From positions 1 to 51,872 of the forward strand of contig JACRAR010000019.1 in NCBI GenBank assembly GCA_016234745.1: a stretch of 51,872 nucleotides of DNA, written 5' to 3'. The notes beneath the pieces are model-generated. The model was not told the origin of the DNA, did no database searches, and was given only the letters and a program-made list of their open reading frames with translations. Position numbers and translations under genes: made by a program. The DNA is from Betaproteobacteria bacterium (GTDB taxonomy: Bacteria > Pseudomonadota > Gammaproteobacteria > Burkholderiales > Rhodocyclaceae). Below are positions 18,421-27,376 of this stretch, piece by piece; within the stretch, counting starts at the first letter, position 1, and each line of letters begins with the position of its first letter.

Positions 18421-19902
18421 CTACGCATCGCCCAGTGGCACTGGAGAAATACCGCTTTCGTATTGCGGGTAGGTTACGCCTTGGCGTCGGAATACCGCAC
18501 GAGCCAGGGTGCCCTGCCCCAACGGATTGGGGAGTAATCGAACATGGGCCCGGTGCAGTTCGGCGATCTCGCGGACAATGGCCAACCCCAACCCGCTGCC
18601 GTCCTCTTCACTGCCGAGCACCCGGTAAAAGCGCTCGAATACCATATTCCGGTCAGACTCTGCAATGCCTATGCCATTGTCTTCAACCTCGAAGATGGCA
18701 AACGCCTGCGCACGCGTTCGCACCGTGACCCGGCCGTCATGCGGCGTGTATTTCACCGCATTGTCGATCAGATTGCTCATCAGTTCCCGCAACAGCACCG
18801 GGTTGCCTTCGATCAGCAGCGGCCAGCCACTGTCCTCGAAACCCAGGTCGATGTTTTTCGACAAAGCGCGCGGCACTGCTTCCTGGGTAACCTCGCGCGC
18901 CAGTTTTTCCAGATCAACAGTGACAAATGCATGCAATTTTTCATGGCTGGCCTCGGCACGCGCCAGGACCAGCAACTGCGTAATGAGGTGCGCAGCGCGA
19001 TCGGTACTCTTGGCAATCTGCTCCAGCGATTGCCGCATCACTTGCGGGTCGGTCTCGGACAGCGCCAATTCCGTCTGCATTTTCAAGCCGGTCAGAGGCG
19101 TGCGCATCTGGTGCGCGGCATCGGCGATGAAACGCTGTTGCGCCTGCAAGATCAGTTCCAGACGCGCCATCATGTCATTGAAGGCCAGGATCACCGGACG
19201 AACCTCTTCCGGCACGCCATGAATGTTGATCGGCGACAGGTCGCCCGGATGACGTTTGCGTATGCGGCTCTGCAGGCGGGTCAACGGGGCGATGCCGCGT
19301 GTCAGGCCGAAATAGACCAGCACGACGGCCAGGGGGATGATGGCAAATTGCGGCAGGATCACTCCGGAAATGATTTTGCTGGCGAGGTTCTCCCGCTTCT
19401 TGCGTGTTTCTGCCACCTGCACAATGACATTTGCACCCTTGGGTATTAAGGTAACCATCTTGTAGGCAACGCGGATTTCTTCGCCGTTGATGTCGTCGTC
19501 ACGGAATTGCACGACTTCGGACGGAAGTTGGCTGAGCGCAACGAGACGCGGAATTTCTCTGTCGCCCACGATCAATTCGCCATGCATGCCAGCGACCTGG
19601 TAGTAGGTGGTGTCATTTTCATCTGCCCGCAGGAGCGCCCGCGCTGGCGCAGGAAAACTCACGGTCACCCTGCCATCTACCACCTTGACCAGGCGCGCGA
19701 TGGCGCCGACATTCTCGGCCAGGGCCTGGTCATAGGGCTGGTCGGCAATCTGGTTGGCAACGTGATGAGTGACGGCGATGCTGATCGGCCAGAGAAACAG
19801 CAAGGGCGCAAGCATCCAGTCGAGGATTTCCCCGAACAACGAATTGAGTTCGGTGGGTGTGCCGAAGACGCGTGAACGGCGGGAAAGCTCAGTGCCCTCC
19901 AT
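18421..19902 (-). CDS. Sensor histidine kinase, TctE/QseC-like
   Basis: A 493-residue inner-membrane kinase. TM helices at about 31-46 and 179-200 enclose a periplasmic domain of about 130 residues (the TctE N-terminal type). A HAMP-like linker leads to HisKA with H264 in AAHQMRTPL and to the HATPase domain with LMSNLIDNAVKYT, DNGIGI and GSGLGLAIV. It autophosphorylates and passes the phosphate to the response regulator at 19889, with which it overlaps by 14 bases. Relatives sense tri- or dicarboxylates or quorum-type signals. Position beside symporter genes suggests control of carboxylate uptake. Confidence 0.92.
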   Translation of the reverse strand: MEGTELSRRSRVFGTPTELNSLFGEILDWMLAPLLFLWPISIAVTHHVANQIADQPYDQALAENVGAIARLVKVVDGRVTVSFPAPARALLRADENDTTYYQVAGMHGELIVGDREIPRLVALSQLPSEVVQFRDDDINGEEIRVAYKMVTLIPKGANVIVQVAETRKKRENLASKIISGVILPQFAIIPLAVVLVYFGLTRGIAPLTRLQSRIRKRHPGDLSPINIHGVPEEVRPVILAFNDMMARLELILQAQQRFIADAAHQMRTPLTGLKMQTELALSETDPQVMRQSLEQIAKSTDRAAHLITQLLVLARAEASHEKLHAFVTVDLEKLAREVTQEAVPRALSKNIDLGFEDSGWPLLIEGNPVLLRELMSNLIDNAVKYTPHDGRVTVRTRAQAFAIFEVEDNGIGIAESDRNMVFERFYRVLGSEEDGSGLGLAIVREIAELHRAHVRLLPNPLGQGTLARAVFRRQGVTYPQYESGISPVPLGDA

Positions 19903-20599
19903 CTGGCTCCTGCGTATCTGCCGCTACGCTGATGTCGGCGGGTTTCTCCAAACAATAGCCCAGTCCGCGCACCGTCGCGATCGTAATTCCGCTCGCATCG
20001 AGTTTCTTGCGCAGACGGTGCACGTACACCTCGATGGCATTGGTGCTCACTTCCTCGCCCCAACCGCACAAGTGATCCACCAGATGTTCCTTATTGACCA
20101 AGCGGCCGGCGCGCAACAGCAGGATTTCCAGCAAGCCGAGCTCGCGCGCGGAGAGGATCACCGTCTGGCCGGCGATTTTCACTTGTCGATCCGACCTGTC
20201 ATAGCTCAGGTTACCGAATTCAATGCGGGTCGGCGTCCCCGTGCCGCGCCGCGTCAGCGCTCTCACACGAGCCTCCAGTTCGGGCAGGGCGAACGGTTTG
20301 CTCATGTAATCATCGGCGCCCGCATCAAGTCCGCGGACGCGGTCTTCGAGCCCATCCTGAGCGGTCAGGATCAGCACCGGCAAGGCTTTCTTGCGGGCGC
20401 GCAAACGCCGCAGCACTTCGATTCCGGAGAGTTTGGGGAGTCCCAGGTCGAGGATCAGCAAATCAAATTGCTGGCTGACCAACGCCGTATCGGCATCGAC
20501 GCCGTTGGCAACACAATCGACGGCATAACCTGCCTTGCGCAACGAACGCTGCAGGCCATCGGCGATGATGCGGTCATCTTCAGCCAGCAGAATTCTCAT
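19889..20599 (-). CDS. OmpR-family response regulator, TctD/QseB-like
   Basis: A 236-residue protein. The receiver carries phospho-acceptor D51 in LLILDLGLP and K101 in YMSKPF. The winged-helix DNA-binding domain (about 130-220) shows SARELGLLEILLLRAGRLV and VSTNAIEVYVHRLRKKLDASG followed by TVRGLGYCL. It activates or represses promoters after phosphorylation by the kinase at 18421. First gene of the pair. Confidence 0.95.
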   Translation of the reverse strand: MRILLAEDDRIIADGLQRSLRKAGYAVDCVANGVDADTALVSQQFDLLILDLGLPKLSGIEVLRRLRARKKALPVLILTAQDGLEDRVRGLDAGADDYMSKPFALPELEARVRALTRRGTGTPTRIEFGNLSYDRSDRQVKIAGQTVILSARELGLLEILLLRAGRLVNKEHLVDHLCGWGEEVSTNAIEVYVHRLRKKLDASGITIATVRGLGYCLEKPADISVAADTQEPDGGH

Positions 20600-20662
20600 C
20601 GGATCATGCCTTTTCGCGACGTGAAGCGCCCAACGAAATTCAGTTTAGCACGGCCGATAAAG

Positions 20663-20686
20663 CAAAACGCCCCGCAATGCGGGGCG
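20663..20686 (-). terminator. Rho-independent terminator after groEL
   Basis: On the minus strand CGCCCCGC-ATT-GCGGGGCG forms an 8-bp stem with a 3-base loop (20686-20668), followed by TTTTGCTTT. It is about 85 bases past the groEL stop. Confidence 0.9.
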
Positions 20687-20695
20687 CTAATCGGT

Positions 20696-20745
20696 AGGAA
20701 GGGCGGGTAATGGGGGGAAACCTGGGTTTCCCCCCGTTCCTTCCT
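20696..20745. repeat. Long interrupted inverted repeat just downstream of groEL
   Basis: GGGGGGAAACC at 20712-20722 pairs with GGTTTCCCCCC at 20725-20735, and the outer arms AGGAAGG (20696-20702) and CCTTCCT (20739-20745) can extend the fold. It stands between the groEL stop and the terminator at 20663, so the mRNA 3' end would carry two consecutive hairpins. It may protect the transcript 3' end. Confidence 0.6.
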
Positions 20746-20770
20746 AAGAACATGTAATCGCCTTCGGCAA

Positions 20771-22435
<1,665 letters not shown>

Positions 22436-22464
22436 CTATATCTCCTTGATCTATCTAATAAAGC

Positions 22465-22755
22465 TTAGGCTTCAACAACGCCCATAATGTCTTCCTCGCG
22501 CATCACCAGCAATTCATTGCCGTCGACCTTGACGGTTTGGCCGGAGTACTTGCCGAATAGGACGCGGTCACCCACTTTGACAGCCAAGGGACGAACCTTG
22601 CCATCTTCGAGGATTTTGCCGTTGCCGACAGCCAGAACCTCGCCCTGATCGGGCTTCTCCGCAGCGGTATCGGGAATGACGATGCCGGAGGCCGTCTTGC
22701 GCTCTTCTTCAAGGCGCTTGACGAGGACTCGGTCATGCAAGGGACGGATTTTCAT
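22465..22755 (-). CDS. groES: Co-chaperonin GroES (10 kDa)
   Basis: A 96-residue protein starting [19 protein letters not shown] and including the mobile-loop segment [16 protein letters not shown]. It caps the GroEL ring. The ATG at 22755 follows AGGAGAAAAGTGT; an apparent upstream extension of the frame is not part of the protein. First gene of the groESL operon. Confidence 0.99.
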   Translation of the reverse strand: MKIRPLHDRVLVKRLEEERKTASGIVIPDTAAEKPDQGEVLAVGNGKILEDGKVRPLAVKVGDRVLFGKYSGQTVKVDGNELLVMREEDIMGVVEA

Positions 22756-22838
22756 ACACTTTTCTCCTATTGACGACTTTGTTGGGTGGCGACTGAGCCG
22801 CCTTCTGTTGATCGACGGGAGCGCGAGATCAACGCTCA

Positions 22839-22865
22839 CTAGCACTCACCGCCGGCGAGTGCTAA
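22839..22865 (-). promoter_or_regulatory. CIRCE operator (HrcA binding site)
   Basis: CTAGCACTC (22839-22847), nine bases, GAGTGCTAA (22857-22865) matches the CIRCE consensus TTAGCACTC-N9-GAGTGCTAA with one mismatch in the left arm. It lies about 85 bases before the groES ATG and directly abuts the -10 box. HrcA binding here represses groESL until heat or unfolded protein releases it. Confidence 0.96.
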
Positions 22866-22893
22866 TAATAAGGGCAGGGTAGGAATATTTCAA
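22865..22893 (-). promoter_or_regulatory. Sigma-70 promoter of groESL
   Basis: On the minus strand TTGAAA (22893-22888), a 17-base spacer and TATTAT (22870-22865) form a near-consensus promoter; the -10 box touches CIRCE, so HrcA would block transcription. No sigma-32-type CTTGAA...CCCCAT promoter was seen. Confidence 0.85.
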
Positions 22894-22911
22894 GACCCAA
22901 TCCGTCATATG

Positions 22912-22978
22912 TGTCTTCCGCAAATATAGTGGAAGACAAAAAAATAAAGGGGAAGACGAAAGAATTCTCGGGAAGACA
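22912..22978 (+). repeat. GGAAGAC repeat array, 20-bp phased, upstream of tniQ-like gene
   Basis: GGAAGAC starts at 22931, 22951 and 22971, exactly 20 bases apart, and an inverted copy TGTCTTCC lies at 22912-22919. The last repeat ends 11 bases before the ATG at 22990. Between copies the sequence is unrelated and A-rich. Equal spacing of two helical turns suggests a protein bound on one face: either an operator for the TniQ-like gene or transposase sites at an element end. Confidence 0.75.
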
Positions 22979-22989
22979 GGGGCTTAGCC

Positions 22990-23973
22990 ATGACTACTAG
23001 GCGTACCCCTCTGTCCTTCATCCCACCTCTTCTGCCTGATCAGACCCTCTACAGCTGGGTCGCGATATTTCATGCGATGTCCGGCAACGCGTCCGAGGAA
23101 GAGACGCTGATCCAGCTTTTCGGCTCAGATAAAGCCGGGCGCCATTTTCACATTCCGTCGCACCTTGATGCATTCTGCGCCGCAACCCAGCTTACCTTGG
23201 GTAGGCCGGAACAGCTTATCGACACCGCGACCATCCTGCCGGCCTATCTACGCTTCCGCCCCGTCGACATCATTGAAGATGTTCAGCGGCGCGTTCGCGG
23301 CAATCAGACCGCCGGCATTGTCCAGTCGCTACGAATAGCACGCTCACGGCTATACACCTCGTTCGCGCCCAAACGCGTCTGCCGCGAATGCGCAGAAGAA
23401 GATCGACTTAACCACGGCGTCGCCTATTGGCATCGGGCTCATCAGTTGCCTGGATCCCTGGTCTGCATTCGGCATGGCACAAGTCTGTATGCAACTCCGA
23501 TGGATAGCCGCCATAAGAGATTTGGCGGTTTCTTGACACCAGAACAAGATCTGCTCGAAGCCAACCAACTTTCTTCCTCCCTTAAATATTCTGAGGAAGA
23601 CAAGTTTTTCCTGAACCGTTTGGCGATTCTCGCCATCCAGATGACCACAAGGCCCTTGGTCGGCGGTTATTCAAGGTCCGCGATGCGCCAGACATGCATC
23701 ACTGCCTTGCAAGCGCGCGGCCTATTTTGTGACGACGTCACAGAGTGCGCGTTGAAAGCCACTCAGGACTACGCCGAACATTTTAGAAAGATTGCCTGGA
23801 TCCCTGATTTGGCGAGCGCATTGACCCAGCAATCAACAAGATTGCTATGGAGCCTACTTTCCAACACCCAATATCCCCACCATCCATTGGAATATGTTCT
23901 GCTGATCGATTGGATGTACGGTAATTGGGAGGCCTTCGTTTCTCACTACAGTGCTGCCGGAAATATTCGATGA
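22990..23973 (+). CDS. TniQ/TnsD-like protein, orphan
   Basis: A 327-residue protein. FIPPLLPDQTLYSWVAIFHAM (10-30) matches the conserved N-terminus of TniQ/TnsD target-selection proteins, and CRECAEED...HRAHQLPGSLVCIRHG (131-163) supplies a C-C-H-C-H zinc site in the usual place. In Tn7- and Tn5053-like elements TniQ recognises the target and recruits the transposase. No tnsA/B, tniA/B or tnsC gene lies nearby, so it is either a relic or domesticated. It is divergent from groES with phased repeats upstream. Its sequence appears richer in Leu/Arg codons typical of imported DNA, but this is a soft impression. Confidence 0.8.
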   Translation: MTTRRTPLSFIPPLLPDQTLYSWVAIFHAMSGNASEEETLIQLFGSDKAGRHFHIPSHLDAFCAATQLTLGRPEQLIDTATILPAYLRFRPVDIIEDVQRRVRGNQTAGIVQSLRIARSRLYTSFAPKRVCRECAEEDRLNHGVAYWHRAHQLPGSLVCIRHGTSLYATPMDSRHKRFGGFLTPEQDLLEANQLSSSLKYSEEDKFFLNRLAILAIQMTTRPLVGGYSRSAMRQTCITALQARGLFCDDVTECALKATQDYAEHFRKIAWIPDLASALTQQSTRLLWSLLSNTQYPHHPLEYVLLIDWMYGNWEAFVSHYSAAGNIR

Positions 23974-24170
23974 CGGCTGACAATCCCGCAGGCATTGCGT
24001 CCCACCCAAGAAATTCGGTGCCGGTTACCGAAAACCATGCCAATACTTGCCGAATTACCAAACATAATGCTCAGCGCTCCTCAAGGCATACCAGTTTTGC
24101 CAACTCAAGCGAATGCCATTTCACAGCAGTAGTTGAGTCGGCTATAAACAGACGAGTAGCCGAAACATGA
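23970..24170 (+). CDS. Possible small gene coupled to the TniQ-like gene
   Basis: A 66-codon frame whose ATG overlaps the TniQ-like stop (ATGA at 23970-23973), suggesting translational coupling. The product is polar with three Cys and six His residues, without a recognisable domain or membrane segment. The coupling is the main argument; the codon usage is unremarkable, so it may be chance or a decayed remnant. Confidence 0.3.
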   Translation: MTADNPAGIASHPRNSVPVTENHANTCRITKHNAQRSSRHTSFANSSECHFTAVVESAINRRVAET

Positions 24171-24244
24171 TATCTCCTGCGATGCTAAGGGTGTCGTGCT
24201 GTCGCCAACCAGGAAGACTGTCAGCCAGAATGACTGCTTGGTTG

Positions 24245-25099
24245 CTAATGTACCTCGTTGTGTTTGGGACATCTGGGTATTGCTTTGGTCGCCAGATAGG
24301 AGAAGCACGAATCCGTCCAGTAACGATTCCCGGCACTATCAAAATAGACGTGTCGGCTCACAACGACGATAGAGTAATCGGTGCGAACAACAGATTCAAC
24401 TTCCTGCTGGGTAATAATTGTCTTGCTGGTAACAGTATTCAGTTGTCGTGGATCATTCAGAATACTTGGAGGAATAACGGTCCCGGAACTGGCATTGAAT
24501 ATCTCCGGGGCACGCAACGCAAACCAAATATCAGCCTGCTTCATGGCATCCTTGCCGAAAAATATGGTGCCTCCCACCGCAACACGTACGGCTGGCGATC
24601 GTCCGTAGTTCGGTATGACCAGATCGGCCCGAATTCTTGTACCTCCAGTAGGTTCAGTTGGCACAATAAATGGTACGACATAGGGCCGCTGACCCTGTTC
24701 AAACTGTCTCTTGGTTTCGCCAAGCGAAGCGTTGGCAATCTCAGCGAGTTTGGTTGCAGCAATAGCTTGTGCAGTAGTCTGCTGAATGAGGGCATCGGTC
24801 TGTTTTCCAGTCTCTCTCATTTCCTGCAACTGACCCTTCATAGTAATCCACTGAAAAGAACCCACAACGACCCCGCAGAGAGCGGCGAAAGCCATCGCAG
24901 CGGTGAGAACAATCATCAAGTGTTCGGGGTCTTTGATCCGATTCCCCAATTTCTTAAGAAGACTTACGTTGGCCTCGTTGCTATCACCGCTTACGGTATC
25001 TGTTGGTATGCCACGTCGTTGATCTACAGAAAGTGGAATGCCCGTGCCTTGCTGGCCGGACTCTTGCTGTACGTCTTGGCCGGAATTCTCATTTGGCAT
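24245..25099 (-). CDS. Hypothetical membrane-anchored protein with one TM helix
   Basis: A 284-residue protein. A polar Gly/Gln-rich N-terminus of about 55 residues precedes a single TM helix (about 62-84, IVLTAAMAFAALCGVVVGSF), a coiled coil (about 88-135, MKGQLQEMRETGKQTDALIQQ) and a C-terminal beta-rich domain starting QRPYVVPFIVPTEPTGGTRI. I recognise this TM-coiled coil-QRPYV layout from many scattered bacterial hypotheticals, often in variable regions; no function is established that I know of. It is isolated between the TniQ patch and the copper island. Confidence 0.75.
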   Translation of the reverse strand: MPNENSGQDVQQESGQQGTGIPLSVDQRRGIPTDTVSGDSNEANVSLLKKLGNRIKDPEHLMIVLTAAMAFAALCGVVVGSFQWITMKGQLQEMRETGKQTDALIQQTTAQAIAATKLAEIANASLGETKRQFEQGQRPYVVPFIVPTEPTGGTRIRADLVIPNYGRSPAVRVAVGGTIFFGKDAMKQADIWFALRAPEIFNASSGTVIPPSILNDPRQLNTVTSKTIITQQEVESVVRTDYSIVVVSRHVYFDSAGNRYWTDSCFSYLATKAIPRCPKHNEVH

Positions 25100-25130
25100 G
25101 GTTTTTGGGTAATTTCTATAATCTAAGGAC

Positions 25131-25238
25131 TCACACAGTCAAGACCTGCTTATGCCAAGCATTGCCGCGTTGAGCGATCTTTTCCTCTACTTCAACTTTC
25201 TTGGGGGACTGCTTCTTGGCGTGGTCTTGCTTCTGCAT
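25131..25238 (-). CDS. Possible small Lys-rich protein
   Basis: A 35-codon frame beginning MQKQDHAKKQSPKKVEVEEK. The basic, helix-forming composition resembles small hypothetical proteins of proteobacteria, but no family can be named and no ribosome site is clear. It lies 31 bases upstream of the gene at 24245, which it could precede in a transcript. Confidence 0.3.
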   Translation of the reverse strand: MQKQDHAKKQSPKKVEVEEKIAQRGNAWHKQVLTV

Positions 25239-25453
25239 GATATCAAAGTGGAAATCCAACTCTCACTTGGATTGGCCAATTTCGCTTTCCCTTGAAGCAT
25301 AGAGAGGGTTCTGGCCAAGTTGCTCATCGACTGTTCCGAAACTGAAAAAGGTATGCTCAGAGCAATCCCAAAGAACGTCGCCCATGCTATCAAACCTGAT
25401 CGTGGCAACTATCCTTGCAATGTAGGCGGGAATTCCCATTGCAAAATGCGGGC

Positions 25454-25510
25454 ATGAATGTAGGCGATGCCGCAAAGATGACCAATGTGATTATGGGCGG
25501 CATGCACTGA
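25454..25510 (+). pseudogene. Possible 5' remnant of a MerR-family (CueR-like) regulator
   Basis: The frame starts MNVGDAAKMTNV, which resembles the start of MerR-type regulators (MNIGxAAKxSGV), then diverges at once and stops after 18 codons. A copper-responsive MerR gene would fit the position before cusFCBA. The match is only a dozen residues, so this is a weak call. Confidence 0.25.
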
Positions 25511-25577
25511 TGTTGTGCCCTGCCCGAACCAGGGCCTGAGTTAGATCTCAGCACCTAAGAGATTTGACGACCCCAAG

Positions 25578-25618
25578 AATCCCTCGGCCAGCAGCTTCGA
25601 GTTGCTGGCCGAGGGATT
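25578..25618. repeat. 16-bp perfect inverted repeat upstream of cusF
   Basis: AATCCCTCGGCCAGCA (25578-25593) pairs perfectly with TGCTGGCCGAGGGATT (25603-25618) around a 9-base loop. Neither side has a good T-run, so a simple terminator is not certain. Two smaller hairpins (GCCCTG/CAGGGC and CTGAG/CTCAG, 25518-25551) precede it. It separates the preceding patch from the copper operon and could insulate it. Confidence 0.65.
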
Positions 25619-25633
25619 TCTTCGAGTACCGAA

Positions 25634-25651
25634 GATTACGGAGATGTAATG
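25634..25651. promoter_or_regulatory. CusR/CopR-type operator of the cus operon
   Basis: GATTAC-GGAGAT-GTAATG, a 6-6-6 palindrome with one mismatch, 83 bases before the cusF ATG. The same pattern recurs before most transcription units of the island, so it is likely bound by the response regulator at 46118. Confidence 0.7.
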
Positions 25652-25734
25652 TTTCAGTCAGCTTGCCGTAGTCCAGGGTACGCCATACTGCGCGTGTTCT
25701 TACTTTAACCGGCAAACCTCGACTGGAGAAACAC

Positions 25735-26073
25735 ATGAAAATTGCATTTTCAACCGCTTGCCTTATCCTCACCGCCGCATTTTCCGCACCCGGTTTCGCG
25801 GCGGACGACCACGCTGGCCATGGTGCCATGCACGCTACCGCTCCAGCTACCGCAGCCATGATCGATGGCCTGGTCAAGAAGGTGGACAAGCCCAGTGGCA
25901 AGGTGACTGTCTCCCATGGTCCGTTGCCCAACGGCATGCCCGCCATGACCATGGTGTTCCGAGTCAAGGACACTGCCTGGCTTGATCAGATGAAGGATGG
26001 CGACAAGATTCGCTTCACGGCCGCCGATGTGAATGGCGCCATGACTTTGGTCCATTTTGAGAAAACGAAATAG
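25735..26073 (+). CDS. cusF: CusF-like periplasmic copper-binding protein
   Basis: A 112-residue precursor with a signal peptide (to about residue 22, GFAADDH) and a His-rich start followed by the CusF OB-fold (about 40-110). The metal site region reads VSHGPLPNGMPAMTMVFRV. In E. coli CusF the equivalent is a His, a Trp and two Met; here His and the MTM pair are kept but Trp is missing, with Met in its place. It hands Cu(I)/Ag(I) to the CusCBA pump. First gene of the operon. Confidence 0.9.
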   Translation: MKIAFSTACLILTAAFSAPGFAADDHAGHGAMHATAPATAAMIDGLVKKVDKPSGKVTVSHGPLPNGMPAMTMVFRVKDTAWLDQMKDGDKIRFTAADVNGAMTLVHFEKTK

Positions 26074-26101
26074 CGTTTTGTATTGTTCCCTGGGAGGCCA
26101 T

Positions 26102-27376
26102 ATGCGAGGACTCATTTCCGCGCCGACGTTTGTTCTCTTGTTAGTCCTAGCCGCACCGGCACCCTTGCTGGCGCAGGAAGAATCGTTGGGCAATTCTGTC
26201 GAGAGCCTGCTCGCCTATGCCAGAGAAAGAAATCCGGAGTACGCCGCCATGCGCCTGGAAGCCGAGGCGGCCCGGGAAAGAGTCTATCCGGCCGGAGCGC
26301 TGCCCGACCCGGTGTTGCGCACCGAATTGCAGAACGTTACCAATTTCGGTTCCGACGCCAGCCCCAATGTGCTGCCCAGCCGCATTGGCGGCACCAAGTA
26401 CACGTTGATGCAATCGGTGCCTTTTTGGGGCAAGCGCGACCTCAAGCGTGATGCGGCTGAGGCCGAGGCCGATGTGGCGAAAGGCAAGGCCGGCGTCACC
26501 TGGACGGAACAGGCAGCACGCATCAAGACGGCGTATGCCCAGTATTTCGCCGTGGCGCGACTCATTCGTTTGAGCCAGGAAGTGATCGGCCTGATCGACC
26601 GCATCGAGAGCATTACCCAGGCGCGCTACGCCGGCGGCCTGGTGCCGCAGCAGGATGCCATCCGCGTTCAGGTGGAGCGCACTGCCATGAAAAACGAACT
26701 GATTCAGATGGAGACCGAACACCACCACACGCGCTCGCGACTGAATGCGCTACTGGCACGTCCCGCTCAGTCCCCCTTGGCCGACCCGGAACGTCTGCGA
26801 CCAATTCCCGCTGCCGCCAAGCTCGACTTCGTGGTGCTGGAAGATCGCTTGCGTAGCAAGAATCCGCAGATCTTCGCCGACGAGGCCAAGATTCGCGCAG
26901 CGGAGAAGAACCGCGACCTGACCTACCGTAACCGCTATCCGGACTTCACCGTCGGCGTTTCGCCAATCCAGACGCGTAACCGCGTAGACATGTGGGAACT
27001 GATGTTCGAGCTCAATATTCCGCTGCAGCAGGAAAGCCGCCGCAGCCAGGAGCGCGAAGCGGACAAGATGACTGACGCCGCTCGTGCACGCAAGGAAGCC
27101 ACCGCCAATCAGCTGCTGGGCGAACTCTCTGAGAACCTCTCCGCCATCGATGCGGCGCGGCGTGTAGAAATGCTGGCGCAGACAAGTCTGTTGCCACAGT
27201 CCGAACTCACTTTCCAGGCGGCACTCGCCGGCTATGAAACCGGCAAAGTAGATTTCGCCACGCTACTTGATGCGCAACGCCAGATTCGCAAAGCGAAACA
27301 GGACATCGTCAAGGCACAGGCGGAGCAGCAGGCACGCCTGGCGGACGTCGAAAGACTGATTGGAGAGGAACTATGA
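26102..27376 (+). CDS. cusC: TolC-family outer-membrane efflux protein (CusC-like)
   Basis: A 424-residue outer-membrane channel with a signal peptide (first 24 residues, ending APLLAQ). It has the long alpha-barrel helices of OEP-family repeats (EESLGNSVESLLAYARERNPEYAAMRLEAE and the related second repeat near 250). The C-terminal repeat ends ADVERLIGEEL. The ATG at 26102 was chosen because GGGAGG lies 8 bases upstream; an earlier start at 26057 would precede the signal peptide. Overlaps cusB by 4 bases. Confidence 0.92.
   Translation: MRGLISAPTFVLLLVLAAPAPLLAQEESLGNSVESLLAYARERNPEYAAMRLEAEAARERVYPAGALPDPVLRTELQNVTNFGSDASPNVLPSRIGGTKYTLMQSVPFWGKRDLKRDAAEAEADVAKGKAGVTWTEQAARIKTAYAQYFAVARLIRLSQEVIGLIDRIESITQARYAGGLVPQQDAIRVQVERTAMKNELIQMETEHHHTRSRLNALLARPAQSPLADPERLRPIPAAAKLDFVVLEDRLRSKNPQIFADEAKIRAAEKNRDLTYRNRYPDFTVGVSPIQTRNRVDMWELMFELNIPLQQESRRSQEREADKMTDAARARKEATANQLLGELSENLSAIDAARRVEMLAQTSLLPQSELTFQAALAGYETGKVDFATLLDAQRQIRKAKQDIVKAQAEQQARLADVERLIGEEL

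Noticed and set aside
22912..22978. CRISPR-like array
   Set aside because: The repeat unit is only 7-8 bases and the spacing is 20 bases with no constant repeat of CRISPR length; there are no cas genes.
24167..25126. 319-codon frame antisense to the hypothetical at 24245
   Set aside because: The minus-strand frame has a clear TM-coiled-coil layout; the plus frame does not.
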